DNA of 64,000 nucleotides from an uncultured Collinsella sp. (lineage in GTDB: Bacteria; Actinomycetota; Coriobacteriia; Coriobacteriales; Coriobacteriaceae). This document shows positions 15,223 through 24,024 of this stretch, in pieces (within the stretch, counting starts at the first letter, position 1; each line of letters starts with the position of its first letter). The notes below the pieces were generated by a model. It was given only the letters and a program-made list of their open reading frames with translations. It was not told the DNA's origin and did not search any database. The position numbers and the translations under genes were made by a program. The stretch is from the NCBI GenBank assembly GCA_902491765.1, contig CABUIY010000006.1:62001-126000 (forward strand), written 5' to 3'.

Positions 15223-16644
15223 ATGGCTCATAACAACAAACCCGAAAGCGCAAACGAAGCGCAGGATCATTCCCAGCCGCTCGACGATGGCGGCTTTTTC
15301 TCCCTTAGCGACGTCATCATGGCCGGCAGGCGTCAACTCACCCGCTCCGAGCAGCTCTTGGCCGCCGACACACGCCGCAACGCCCGCAACCTGTTTGCAA
15401 GCGCCAAACTGCTCGCGCTCGTCGTCATCGTCTCGCTCGCCATGGGTGTTGCCGCTTGGGCATTTTTGGCCTCGCTGAATATCGCGACCGATTATCGCGA
15501 GCACCACGTGTGGATTTACGCGTTGCTTCCCGTTGTGGGCGTTGCCACCGCATGGGTGTACAAAAACCACGGCCTTGCCGCCAAACGAGGTAACAACCTG
15601 GTCATCGACTCCGCCCTGGGCACACGCCTTATCCATATGCGCATGGCCGTCCTCACCTTCGTCTGCTCCACACTCACGCACCTAACAGGCGGATCGGCCG
15701 GCCGCGAGGGCGCCGCGGTGCAGATTGGCGGCACCATCGCCAGCAACATCTCGAGCCTCGCCCACCTCAAAAAGCATGACCACCACGACCTCATGCTCGC
15801 CGGCATCTCGTCGGCCTTTGGCGCCGTATTCGGTTCACCCCTCGCCGGAGCCTTCTTTGGCATGGAGATGTGCTTTATCGGCAAGATCGACTACACCGCG
15901 GGCATCTACTGCCTGGTCGCCTCGTTTACCGGCTACTTTACATCACTTGCCCTGGGTACCGAGTACGAAGCGAATGTCATCGCCAGCGTTCCCGCTATGA
16001 CGCCCACAACGGTCGTCATCGTTGTTATCAGCGCCATCATCTTCGGTCTGACGGCACGCCTCTTTGCCTGGTCGGTTCGAACCGTCAAGAGCCTGTACGG
16101 TCGTTTTATCACCAACTATATTGCTCGCGCACTCGTGGGCGCGCTCGTAGTGCTCGCGGCCTACGCGATGCTCGACGCCTGGAAGTATGCCGGCCTTGCC
16201 ACCTGGCTCTCGGGTGCCGGGTTCGCCGGTAACACGACCCTTGCCGACGCAGCCATCAAGCTCGTGGTGACGGCGCTCACCCTGGGCGCCGGCTTCCAAG
16301 GAGGCGAGGTCACGCCCCTGTTTGGTATCGGCGCGGCGCTCGGCGGCTGGATCGGTTGCCTCGTCGGAATCGACCCCAGCTTTCTGGCAGCGCTGGGTAT
16401 GCTCGGCGTGTTCTGCGCCGGCCTCAACGTGCCCATCACCACCTGCATGATGGCCATCGATCTGTTCCACGGCACGGCCGCCGGGTTCTTTGTCATCGTG
16501 GCCTTTATCAGCTATCTCGTCGGCGGCCACCGCGGCGTGTACCCCGCCCAGCGCATTATCTCACCCAAGCGTCGTTCGCTTATTGTGGATGAGGGCGGTA
16601 CGGTAGCGGATGCTATCGAGCGCCACAACGACCTGATAGAGTAG
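15223..16644 (+). CDS. CLC-family anion transporter, probably fluoride/proton antiporter (CLC-F type)
   Basis: 473 residues with a 60-residue hydrophilic N-terminus and about 10-12 membrane helices. GREGA at 161-164 carries the gating Glu162. At the position of the chloride-type GSGIP motif it reads GNNLV (about 123-127), and later GFQGGEVTPLF. As I recall, GNNL in place of GSGIP marks the CLC-F fluoride exporters. The ATG at 15223 follows AGAGGAA, and a TATAAT lies at 15188-15193. No fluoride riboswitch is visible upstream. If the assignment is wrong it is a chloride/proton CLC. Confidence 0.8.
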   Translation: MAHNNKPESANEAQDHSQPLDDGGFFSLSDVIMAGRRQLTRSEQLLAADTRRNARNLFASAKLLALVVIVSLAMGVAAWAFLASLNIATDYREHHVWIYALLPVVGVATAWVYKNHGLAAKRGNNLVIDSALGTRLIHMRMAVLTFVCSTLTHLTGGSAGREGAAVQIGGTIASNISSLAHLKKHDHHDLMLAGISSAFGAVFGSPLAGAFFGMEMCFIGKIDYTAGIYCLVASFTGYFTSLALGTEYEANVIASVPAMTPTTVVIVVISAIIFGLTARLFAWSVRTVKSLYGRFITNYIARALVGALVVLAAYAMLDAWKYAGLATWLSGAGFAGNTTLADAAIKLVVTALTLGAGFQGGEVTPLFGIGAALGGWIGCLVGIDPSFLAALGMLGVFCAGLNVPITTCMMAIDLFHGTAAGFFVIVAFISYLVGGHRGVYPAQRIISPKRRSLIVDEGGTVADAIERHNDLIE

Positions 16645-16731
16645 ACGTAAGTATTCGCCGTGCAGCCACAATCGGGGGCAATTCGACCTGAGCGCGACCG
16701 CACCGTCACGTCATACGCCGGGAGTCGCCCC

Positions 16732-17694
16732 ATGCACGTAACTGATTTTGGTCGCACGCTCATCATCGCCAACCCCGCCGCCCAGTCGGGTGCGGCGCGC
16801 GAGGTCGCTGAGCGCCTGCAGCGCTTTTTGGACATGACCGCGCGCGCATCCCAGTTTGACTTGGTGCTGACCGAACGCGCGGGGCATGCCAAGGAGCTTG
16901 CCGCACAGGCCCAGGGCTACCGCACGGTTATCGCACTCGGCGGCGACGGCGTGATCCACGAGGTCGTCAATGGCTTGATGGCGCAAGAAGAGGCGGTACG
17001 ACCGGCGCTTGCCGTCCTGCCCGTAGGCTCCGGCAATGATTTTGCCCAAACACTCGGCATCGACGATTTCTCCGGCAAGGATTTTGGCGCGCTGCTCACC
17101 TGCGAGCTGCAGCATCAGGACATCGGGCGCATTCGCTCGTGGAGCCCTGCAAGCGGCAGCGGCGAGGCTGCCGCTGAGTACTACGACCAGACGCTTTCGG
17201 TCGGCATCGATGCCGCCATCGGCCTTGGCACCACCGAGCTGCGCAAAAAGACGGGCCTCGCCGGCGCTCCGCTCTACACCCTATCGGGACTTGAGCAGTT
17301 TGGCCTGCGCTACCGCAACTATCCCATGACGGTCAGCTTTGACGGTGCGCCCGCAGAGCGCGTGCGGGCGATTATTATGGCCATCCAGCTGGGGCCCACG
17401 TATGGCTCGGGCTATCGCATCTGTCCCGACGCCGACCCGTGCGACGGCATGTTCGACGTCTGCTACGCCTGCGGCCCCGTCCCCCGTGCAGTTGCCCTGC
17501 CCATGTTCCTTTCGGCCAAGGACGGCCACCATACCAAGTTGCCACCGGTTCGCATGCGTCGTTGCCGTCATGCCGAGCTCACGTTCGAGGAGCCCGACTA
17601 CCCCATCCAGACCGACGGCGAGCCCATCGTCGCCTCGCGCATCGAGGTCGACGTCCTCGGCGGAGCCCTCCACGTCTGGCGCCCCACCCGCTAA
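16732..17694 (+). CDS. diacylglycerol/lipid kinase family protein (YegS/DgkB-like)
   Basis: 320 residues. The ATG at 16732 follows GGGAG; the longer frame from 16660 has no signal. It has the DAGK catalytic motifs: IIANPAAQSG, the nucleotide loop GGDGVIHEVVNGLM, LPVGSGNDFAQTLG, and a C-terminal TDGEPI. It phosphorylates diacylglycerol or a related lipid at the membrane surface, recycling lipid into phosphatidate. It follows the CLC gene by 87 bp in the same direction and ends at the palindrome at 17702. Confidence 0.88.
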   Translation: MHVTDFGRTLIIANPAAQSGAAREVAERLQRFLDMTARASQFDLVLTERAGHAKELAAQAQGYRTVIALGGDGVIHEVVNGLMAQEEAVRPALAVLPVGSGNDFAQTLGIDDFSGKDFGALLTCELQHQDIGRIRSWSPASGSGEAAAEYYDQTLSVGIDAAIGLGTTELRKKTGLAGAPLYTLSGLEQFGLRYRNYPMTVSFDGAPAERVRAIIMAIQLGPTYGSGYRICPDADPCDGMFDVCYACGPVPRAVALPMFLSAKDGHHTKLPPVRMRRCRHAELTFEEPDYPIQTDGEPIVASRIEVDVLGGALHVWRPTR

Positions 17695-17701
17695 CCCCAC
17701 C

Positions 17702-17772
17702 TAAGTTGCGGTGAAATAGGGACTGTTTATGCAGTTAAAGCCGCAAAACAGTCCCTATTTCACCGCAACTTA
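17702..17772. repeat. dispersed palindrome, GTTGCGGTG family, copy 2
   Basis: A perfect 27-bp inverted repeat (17702-17728 and 17746-17772). It fills the gap between the convergent lipid kinase and ArfB-like stops. The inner arm sequence (GGGACTGTTT) differs from copy 1, yet pairing is retained. Confidence 0.9.
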
Positions 17773-17780
17773 TGAGGAAG

Positions 17781-18161
17781 CTATTCGTCGCTGCCCGGCT
17801 TGCGACGGTTGGCCTTTTTAATGGCGTTGAAGTGCTTGTCATTGAGCCTGCGCTGGCGAGAGCGCTGAGGCACCTTGGTCTTTACGCGTCGGCGCGGTGG
17901 ACGCCCGCGACGCTCAAGCTCAGCGCGCAGCTTACGCAGGCAGCTGCTACGGTTTTGGAACTGACTGCGGCTCTCGCGCGCCGTCACGGTAATCCCCGTG
18001 GGCCCATGCTTCATGCGCACCGCCGAGTCCGTCGTGTTGACGCCCTGTCCGCCCGGGCCCGTCGCGCGAAACACCTGAACCTCGCAATCGCGTGCCAACT
18101 CCTCGACCGACATCTCGGCATAGTGCGCATACTCACGCCATCCCATCTTGTTCTCATCCAT
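17781..18161 (-). CDS. GGQ-domain ribosome rescue factor, ArfB/YaeJ-like
   Basis: 126 residues with only the class-I release factor catalytic domain: the GGQ motif is in ATGPGGQGVNTTDSAVRMKH (about 37-56). A strongly basic tail (RRRVKTKVPQRSRQRR) follows, as in ArfB, where it enters the empty mRNA channel. No codon-recognition domain is present. It hydrolyses peptidyl-tRNA on stalled ribosomes. The ATG at 18161 is preceded by GGGAGG. It follows the xpt terminator at 18187-18217. Confidence 0.85.
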   Translation of the reverse strand: MDENKMGWREYAHYAEMSVEELARDCEVQVFRATGPGGQGVNTTDSAVRMKHGPTGITVTARESRSQFQNRSSCLRKLRAELERRGRPPRRRVKTKVPQRSRQRRLNDKHFNAIKKANRRKPGSDE

Positions 18162-18186
18162 ATCTACACCTCCCCTCATACAAAAA

Positions 18187-18217
18187 ATGTGACAAAGGGA
18201 CAGTCCCTTTGTCACAT
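18187..18217 (-). terminator. terminator of xpt
   Basis: On the minus strand GTGACAAAGGGAC pairs with GTCCCTTTGTCAC, then TTTTTT. The 15-bp stem is perfect. It lies between xpt and the ArfB-like gene. Confidence 0.85.
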
Positions 18218-18244
18218 CGCATACCAATCGCTTGTGTTGAGCAC

Positions 18245-18823
18245 TTAGGCGAAGGTGATCTCGCCGGTCTCGCAGTCCATATCGGCGATACGGGCCAGGC
18301 TCTCGACGCGGAAGCCGCGCTCGCGGAGCTTATCGCCACCGCCCTGGAAGCCCTTCTCCACCGCAATGCCAATACCGGATACCTCGGCACCCGCAGCCTC
18401 GCAGATCTTGATAAGACCCTCGAGCGCGCAGCCGTTGGCCAGGAAGTCGTCGATAATCAGGACCTTGTCGCCCTCGGACAGGAAGCGCTTGCCAACGATG
18501 ACCGGGTACTCCTTCTGCTTGGTAAAGGAGTAGATGGTCGTGGCATACTGCTCGCCGTCGAGGTTGATGGACTGCGCCTTCTTTGCAAAGACCACCGGCA
18601 CGCCACCAAAATGCTGAGCTGCGATGCAGGCCATACCAATACCCGAAGCCTCAATCGTCAGGATCTTGTTGATCTCGACACCCTCGAACAGACGGGCCCA
18701 TTCGGCGCCCATGTGATCGAACAGCTCAACATCGCACTGGTGGTTGAGGAAGGCATCAACCTTAAGGACGTTACCGGCCTTTACGATGCCGTCATGGCGA
18801 ATACGATCCTCAAGCTCCTGCAT
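18245..18823 (-). CDS. xpt: xanthine phosphoribosyltransferase
   Basis: 192 residues, type-I PRTase. The PRPP loop is VLIIDDFLANGCALEG, and ILTIEASGIGMA and the C-terminal FRVESLARI match Xpt. It converts xanthine plus PRPP to XMP for purine salvage. GAAGGGG precedes the ATG. No purine riboswitch is seen in the upstream 150 bases. Confidence 0.93.
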   Translation of the reverse strand: MQELEDRIRHDGIVKAGNVLKVDAFLNHQCDVELFDHMGAEWARLFEGVEINKILTIEASGIGMACIAAQHFGGVPVVFAKKAQSINLDGEQYATTIYSFTKQKEYPVIVGKRFLSEGDKVLIIDDFLANGCALEGLIKICEAAGAEVSGIGIAVEKGFQGGGDKLRERGFRVESLARIADMDCETGEITFA

Positions 18824-18980
18824 GGCGCAACCCCTTCTCGCGGCAACGATACCGCGCGATTAATAAACGTTGTTCGATAGTCTACCACGGACCGACCCCC
18901 GCCCGCCCCACAAGCCACATCGCACCACAAACCAGTCTTTTTGGGACGGCGCGAATCGTGGCAGACAGCCTCCCAACATG

Positions 18981-20285
18981 CTAATGGCGGGCGCGCATCT
19001 TCACCAAACGCACCATGGCAAGCGCAAAGCCCACGGCGGCCACAGCCATGAGTACGTAGAACACCGAGCGAAAGCCGAATAGGAATACGTCCGGACGACC
19101 TGTAACAAAACTGGTCACGGCCTCGCCCATTGCCACGCTCATCTGCCCATACAGGATATGCGACGCCGCCGTAATGCCAAGCGCCATGCCGGCGTAGCGT
19201 GCCAAACTACCCAGGCTGCCCGCAAAGCCGAGCGCTTCGCGCGGAGCCGAGCCCATATACAGCGAGTTGTTGGGGCTCTGGAAAATCGACGTACCGCACG
19301 ACATAAACGCGGCACAGCACACAATCACAGGGATGGAAGAGTGCTCGTCGAGCGTACTTACCGCAAAGAGCCCGCACACGTACACGCCCAGGCCGACCGC
19401 CGTGGGACCCTCGCAGCCAACACGGTCCGAAACCGCACCCGAAAGCGGGCCGATAAAGGCATTCACCATCGGCAGCGCCAAAAACAGCAATCCGGAAATG
19501 TCGGAACCAAAGCCGTGGGCGTCCTGAAAATAGAACGGCAGGATAAACTCGGATGCGCCAATACCAACGAACACGATGAGCATGCAGGCAAGGTTGATGG
19601 TAAAGGCCGAATTTGCAAAGCAGCGACGAGTGGCCTCGGCAAGGGACATGGGACGGTCGCCGGCCTCCGGCTTAACATGCGGCAACGTGTAGAGCCCCAC
19701 GATAAACGAGATGACGCCAATGGGCAGGTTGATGAGGAAGATGCTCTCCCAGGGAAAGCTTGCCACCAGCATGCCACCGAGCACGGGGCCACACATCATG
19801 CCGAGGGCCACGAAGGTCGCGAGAATACCCATGGCACGGCCTCGTTCGCGCGCCGGAAACGACTCGGTGATGATACCCATGTTGTTGGCCATGGCCGCCG
19901 CGCAACCGACACCCTGAACAATGCGTGCCAGGATAAGAACCTCGAGCGAGGACGAAAGGCCGCACAGCAGCGAACCGACCGAAAAGACGATGACGCCCAG
20001 CTGGAACACATTCACCTTGCCGCGCACGTCGCCCAGACGGCCAAACGGCAACATAGCCACGCAAGTCGCAAGCAGATACACCGAGCTTACCAGCTGAATG
20101 CGATCGAGGCCCACGCCCAGCTCCTTTTGCATCACGGGCAGCGCCACGGTCACGACGGTCGAATCCAGACACACCATAAACGTCATGATGAGCACGGTAA
20201 ACAGAATCGCCCACTTGTTCTTGCCATGGGTGTCGCCCTCTAGGGCAATGTGCTCGCGGCGCAGCTGCTCTGCAGTTTTCTCCAT
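18981..20285 (-). CDS. MFS transporter, DHA2-like drug exporter
   Basis: 434 residues with about 12-14 membrane helices. LDSTVVTVALPVMQKELG in the first helix is the DHA2 (QacA/EmrB) signature; the loop-2 motif reads GRLGDVRGKVNVF. The second ATG (20285) is chosen because it stands 7 nt after AAAGG, whereas the first ATG at 20291 abuts it. It exports drugs or metabolites by proton antiport; the substrate cannot be read. Slightly short for a 14-helix DHA2 member. Confidence 0.85.
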   Translation of the reverse strand: MEKTAEQLRREHIALEGDTHGKNKWAILFTVLIMTFMVCLDSTVVTVALPVMQKELGVGLDRIQLVSSVYLLATCVAMLPFGRLGDVRGKVNVFQLGVIVFSVGSLLCGLSSSLEVLILARIVQGVGCAAAMANNMGIITESFPARERGRAMGILATFVALGMMCGPVLGGMLVASFPWESIFLINLPIGVISFIVGLYTLPHVKPEAGDRPMSLAEATRRCFANSAFTINLACMLIVFVGIGASEFILPFYFQDAHGFGSDISGLLFLALPMVNAFIGPLSGAVSDRVGCEGPTAVGLGVYVCGLFAVSTLDEHSSIPVIVCCAAFMSCGTSIFQSPNNSLYMGSAPREALGFAGSLGSLARYAGMALGITAASHILYGQMSVAMGEAVTSFVTGRPDVFLFGFRSVFYVLMAVAAVGFALAMVRLVKMRARH

Positions 20286-20318
20286 ATCCATCCTTTCGAG
20301 TGGCCCAACGCAAAAAAC

Positions 20319-20358
20319 GGGGCCCCAATCGCCTGCAAACAGCCGCGATTGGGGTCCC
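20319..20358 (-). terminator. terminator of metY
   Basis: GGGACCCCAATCGC pairs with GCGATTGGGGCCC on the minus strand and is followed by GTTTTTTG, 68 nt after the metY stop and just upstream of the MFS gene. Confidence 0.85.
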
Positions 20359-20426
20359 GCCTACGGAATCGGAACTAAAGGTCGCCGAAGCTTTCTGCCA
20401 GCATCGGCACCTTGTACGGAGCTAGC

Positions 20427-21710
20427 CTAGCACTGCTCGAGCGCCTGCTCAAGGTCGGCAATCAGATCGGCCGTGTCCTCGAGGCCGCACGACAGGCGTA
20501 CCATGTCGGCGGAGATGCCACAGGCGATGAGCTCTTCATCGTTCATCTGGCGATGCGTAGCATTAGCGGGATGCAGGCAGCAAGTGCGCGCGTCGGCCAC
20601 GTGCGTGGCGATCTGGGCGAGCTTGAGGCTCTTCATAAAGGTCTCGGCCGCCGCGCGACCACCGTTAAAGCCAAAGCTCACCACGCCGCAGGTACCGTTG
20701 GGCATGTACTTCTGAGCGATGTCATAGTACTTATCGCCCTCCAGGCCCGGATAGCTCACGAAGCGTACCTTGGGATGGCTCTGCAGGAACTTGGCAACGG
20801 CCAGGCCGTTCTCGCAATGACGCGGCATACGCACATGCAGGCTCTCGAGCGAGCTGTTCAGGAAGAAGGCCGCCTGCGGGTTCTGCATGGGGCCGAGGTC
20901 ACGCATGAGCTGAGCGGTTGCCTTGGTAATGAAGGCGCCCTCGCGACCGAACTTCTCGGCATAGGTCACGCCGTGGTAGCTCTCGTCAGGCGTAGTAAGA
21001 CCCGGGAACTTGTCCGCATGGGCCATCCAGTCAAACTGGCCATGGTCGACGATCACGCCGCCCAGGTAGGCAGCATGTCCATCCATGTACTTGGTGGTGG
21101 AGTGTGTAACGATGTCGGCGCCCCACTCAAAGGGACGGCACATCACGGGCGTCGGGAAGGTGTTATCGACCATCAGCGGCACGCCGTGGTCATGCGCGGC
21201 CTTGGCAAAGCGCTCAATATCGAGCACGGCAAGGGCGGGGTTGGCGATCGTCTCGCCAAAGACGAGCTTGGTATTGGGCTCAAAGGCTGCCTCGAGCTCC
21301 TCATCGGTGCAGTCAGGGGCAACGAATGTGCAGGTCAGACCCATGCGACCCATGGTATGGGCAAGCAGGTTGTAGGTACCGCCGTAGATGGCAGAGCTTG
21401 CGACCACGTGATCGCCAGCCCCGGCCACGTTAAAGATCGCGAGGAAGTTCGCAGCCATGCCCGAGCTCGTGAGCATCGCGGCAGTGCCGCCCTCCATCTC
21501 GCAGATCTTGGCGGCAACCAGATCGCACGTGGGGTTCTGCAGACGGCTGTAGAAGTAGCCCGACTCCTCCAGGTCAAACAGCTTGCCCATGTGCTCGGAC
21601 GTGTCGTACTTCCACGTGGTGGACTGGTAGATGGGCACCTGGCGCGGCTCGGCATCTCCCGGGTGATAGCCGCCCTGAACACATGTGGTACCGATAGTCT
21701 GCTCGCTCAT
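20427..21710 (-). CDS. metY: O-acetylhomoserine aminocarboxypropyltransferase
   Basis: 427 residues, Cys/Met-metabolism PLP fold. The PLP lysine is in VTHSTTKYMDGHAAYLGG; N-terminal TTCVQGGYHPGDAEPRQVPIYQST and SRLQNPT are typical of MetY. It condenses O-acetyl-L-homoserine with sulfide to homocysteine. The ATG at 21710 is preceded by GGGAGC. No SAM or T-box riboswitch is recognisable in the 230 bases upstream. It is a single-gene unit, divergent from the gene at 21942. Confidence 0.93.
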   Translation of the reverse strand: MSEQTIGTTCVQGGYHPGDAEPRQVPIYQSTTWKYDTSEHMGKLFDLEESGYFYSRLQNPTCDLVAAKICEMEGGTAAMLTSSGMAANFLAIFNVAGAGDHVVASSAIYGGTYNLLAHTMGRMGLTCTFVAPDCTDEELEAAFEPNTKLVFGETIANPALAVLDIERFAKAAHDHGVPLMVDNTFPTPVMCRPFEWGADIVTHSTTKYMDGHAAYLGGVIVDHGQFDWMAHADKFPGLTTPDESYHGVTYAEKFGREGAFITKATAQLMRDLGPMQNPQAAFFLNSSLESLHVRMPRHCENGLAVAKFLQSHPKVRFVSYPGLEGDKYYDIAQKYMPNGTCGVVSFGFNGGRAAAETFMKSLKLAQIATHVADARTCCLHPANATHRQMNDEELIACGISADMVRLSCGLEDTADLIADLEQALEQC

Positions 21711-21941
21711 ATCTAGCTCCCTTGCCTGGGTTTTAGTTTTATTCGGTTCACGATACCGCTACCCTGCACCCCTCTCAACCCATCCCCAAAGTAGGTTATG
21801 GGACTAATTGATCAGGGGTATTTATCTCAAGCCTTAGGCATTTGCTCGATAGATAAAATTGAGGCATACATGAAGCTCTCGATGATTACATGCACCGGCA
21901 CGGGTACCATAGGCGGGTACACCGTGACCAAGGAGACAACA

Positions 21942-22388
21942 ATGAAGCAAATCGATACAGCCCAGCTCGACATCACCGCCTGCCAGGCTCAGGCTGCCGA
22001 ATACCACGCCCGTGGCTTTAACTGCGCCCAGGCCGTCGCCTGCACGCTCGCACCTGCCGTCGGGCTCGATCCCCAGACCGCCTTTACCCTCACCGAGGGT
22101 TTTGGCGCCGGCATGGGCGGCATGACCGAAACCTGCGGCGCCATCTCGGGCGCCGTGGCCATCATGGGCTTTGTGATGAGCGACGGCATGGAAAACCCCA
22201 AGACCAAGGGCCAGACCTACAAGCTGTCGCGCGAAATCGCCAAGCGATTTAGCGAGAAGAACACGACGACTGTCTGCGGCACGCTCAAGGGCATCGGATC
22301 GGACAAGGGTCCGCTCCGCAGCTGCCCCGGCTGCATCGACGATGCCGTCGAGATCGCCTGCGATGTGCTAAAGCAGCTCGCCGAGTAA
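21942..22388 (+). CDS. C_GCAxxG_C_C family protein (putative redox protein)
   Basis: 148 residues. The ATG at 21942 follows AAGGAG; an upstream open frame to 21798 has no signal. The conserved cysteines that name the family are visible: FNCAQAVAC, ETCGAISGAV, TVCGTLKG, and a final RSCPGCIDDAVEIACDVL. Such proteins are common in strict anaerobes, sometimes near oxidoreductases. A metal or cluster site is likely, but no reaction is known to me. Stands alone. Confidence 0.85.
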   Translation: MKQIDTAQLDITACQAQAAEYHARGFNCAQAVACTLAPAVGLDPQTAFTLTEGFGAGMGGMTETCGAISGAVAIMGFVMSDGMENPKTKGQTYKLSREIAKRFSEKNTTTVCGTLKGIGSDKGPLRSCPGCIDDAVEIACDVLKQLAE

Positions 22389-22403
22389 ACGGCAGCAACA
22401 GAA

Positions 22404-22457
22404 AACGACGGCCGGTGCGCTTGGGATTCATCCAAAAGCACGCCGGCTGTCGTCGTT
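22404..22457. terminator. shared stem between convergent genes
   Basis: AACGACGGCCGG pairs with CCGGCTGTCGTCGTT, extended inward to a 50-nt hairpin. It separates the 21942 gene from yigZ. The T-tract is weak on both strands. Confidence 0.55.
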
Positions 22458-23091
22458 AGAACTCGGCAAATTCGGGAGCGCCGACCTCGATCTCCTCGCG
22501 CCCTGCCATAAGCTCGCGCATCTTAGCGCAAAACGGCTCTTGCTCCCCCGCCTTGAACACCAAGTGAAGTGTCACGGCATCCGCGTAATCGGTATCCGAA
22601 ACCTTGGCACCCGAATCCTGCGCCAAACGAAGCACCTGCTCATACTGCGGATAGGCCACATGCACGTCAACTGGCACGACACTCGTCATCTCGACGATCT
22701 GCTTGGCCTCCCGAGCCGCAGCCACCGCCGCCTGCGTCGCCGCGGTATAGGCGCGTACCAAGCCACCAGGCCCCAATAGCGTGCCACCAAAATAGCGCGT
22801 CACCACGCAGCAAACATTTTTGAGTCCTGCGCCGCGCAGTACCTCGAGCGTCGGCATGCCGCTCGTGCGGCTCGGTTCACCATCATCGCTCTGGCGCTCG
22901 CGTCCATCGACCAAAATCCACGCGGGAACATTGTGTCGAGCATCGTAATGACGCTTGCGAACCATCTCGATAAAGGCATTCGCCTCATCCTCGGACTCAA
23001 TATGGACCAGCTGGGCAATAAACCGGCTCTTGCGGTCCACAAACTCGCCCGAAGCCTCAATATTCGATTGCAGAGTAAAATAGCTGTCCAA
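22456..23091 (-). CDS. YigZ/IMPACT family protein
   Basis: 211 residues. The start is TTG at 23091, 5 nt after GAGGGG; a TTG at 23094 sits too close to it. No ATG is available before the conserved FVDRKSRFIAQLVHIE region, so a TTG start is required. The UPF0029 core SDDGEPSRTSGMPTLEVLRG, VTRYFGGTLLGPGGLVRAYT, and a C-terminal DUF1949-type domain are present. The family is conserved but its bacterial role is unsettled. Convergent with the gene at 21942. Confidence 0.88.
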   Translation of the reverse strand: MDSYFTLQSNIEASGEFVDRKSRFIAQLVHIESEDEANAFIEMVRKRHYDARHNVPAWILVDGRERQSDDGEPSRTSGMPTLEVLRGAGLKNVCCVVTRYFGGTLLGPGGLVRAYTAATQAAVAAAREAKQIVEMTSVVPVDVHVAYPQYEQVLRLAQDSGAKVSDTDYADAVTLHLVFKAGEQEPFCAKMRELMAGREEIEVGAPEFAEF

Positions 23092-23206
23092 CAAAGCCCC
23101 TCAACAAAACTAAGCGCGGCAACAAACAGCCTCAATAATACGGCAAAGACAGCACCGTTGCCCTCGCCAACAAGAGCGGAAACGCCAATGATGCCGTCAC
23201 CAACAG

Positions 23207-23310
23207 CGAGAACCCGTCAGCGCGAGCAAGGTGCCTTGAAAGACGAGGGCATTGACCTTATGGTCATGCCCGAAGGCTTGAAAGGCAGATTGCCGCGCTG
23301 ACGGGTTCGC
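23207..23310. repeat. long palindrome beside rnpB
   Basis: GCGAGAACCCGTCAGCGCG at 23207 is nearly complementary to CGCGCTGACGGGTTCGC at 23294-23310, with an inner stem GGGCATTGACC/GGTCATGCCC. It starts 16 nt after the rnpB 3' end and could protect or end that transcript, though no T-tract follows. No second copy is seen in the window. Confidence 0.75.
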
Positions 23311-23326
23311 AGCGTCAACAAAGTGC

Positions 23327-23684
23327 TGAGTGGGCCTATAAGCCGGGTTCTGTCGTGAACGGTCATTTATCTTGTCTGCACGTTACCGTGCAGCTCCACG
23401 CACGCTACCCGAACGCGGACCGGGCCGGCCCATAGCGTTCCTATTCGCGCTTGCTCCGGATGGGGCTTGCCAAGCCGCCGTGTTGCCACGACGCTGGTGG
23501 TCTCTTACACCACCGTTTCAGCTTTTCCCTTTACGCCTTGCGGCGCAGGTGGGAGTCTTCTTTTCTGCGGCGCTTTCCGTCGGATCACTCCGCCCGGCCG
23601 TTAGCCGGCATCCCGCCCTCTGGAGCCCGGACTTTCCTCACGCGTGCTGCAAGCAGCACATCGCGCAACCGTCTGGCCCACTCA
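23327..23684 (-). ncRNA. rnpB: RNase P RNA (bacterial class A)
   Basis: On the minus strand the 5' end reads GAGTGGGCCAGAC, followed by the conserved GAGGAAAGTCCGGGCTCC, the CRIV/V-type GAAACGGTGGTGTAAGAGACC, and the 3' ACAGAACCCGGCTTATAGGCCCACTC that pairs with the start. It is the ribozyme that removes tRNA 5' leaders. Length is about 358 nt. A TACACT lies about 15 nt upstream of the 5' end as a possible -10. Ends are placed to within a few bases. Confidence 0.96.
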
Positions 23685-23970
23685 GCAGTGCAAGAGTGTA
23701 GCACACCGCCAGCACACGTAATGGCACAACGCAAGCGCTCGCACGATAAACCAAGAACCACCCATGCGCTACAATAGTTCAGTCGATGGGCAACGTCGTC
23801 AGTCGAGACGCGACCGCGCTCCACACCCCTCCGTCTACTCGGTGCGTTCCCGCCTCCTCCCCGAGGCGGGATGTCGGCATTTTTCATGCACTGACAACCT
23901 AATAGCCCGTGAACAGCCTAGGCGGCATTGCACACGGGCAGCATCGCGCACCTCAACAACATATGCAAAA

Positions 23971-23999
23971 AGGGACCCGTCCATTGCGGACGGATCCCT
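23971..23999 (-). terminator. terminator of rpsA
   Basis: AAGGGATCCGTCC pairs with GGACGGGTCCCTT on the minus strand, then TTTTTGCAT, 25 nt after the rpsA stop. The interval 23700-23970 otherwise holds only an unassigned CCCGCCTC/GAGGCGGG stem followed by TTTTT on the plus strand. Confidence 0.88.
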
Positions 24000-24024
24000 T
24001 AAACCAAGTGATCGTCAAACCGAT

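Noticed and set aside
18824..18980. Purine riboswitch in front of xpt
   Set aside because: No matching loop sequences or three-way junction could be read in the leader.
21711..21941. SAM or T-box riboswitch in front of metY
   Set aside because: None of the conserved blocks of either class could be found on the minus strand.
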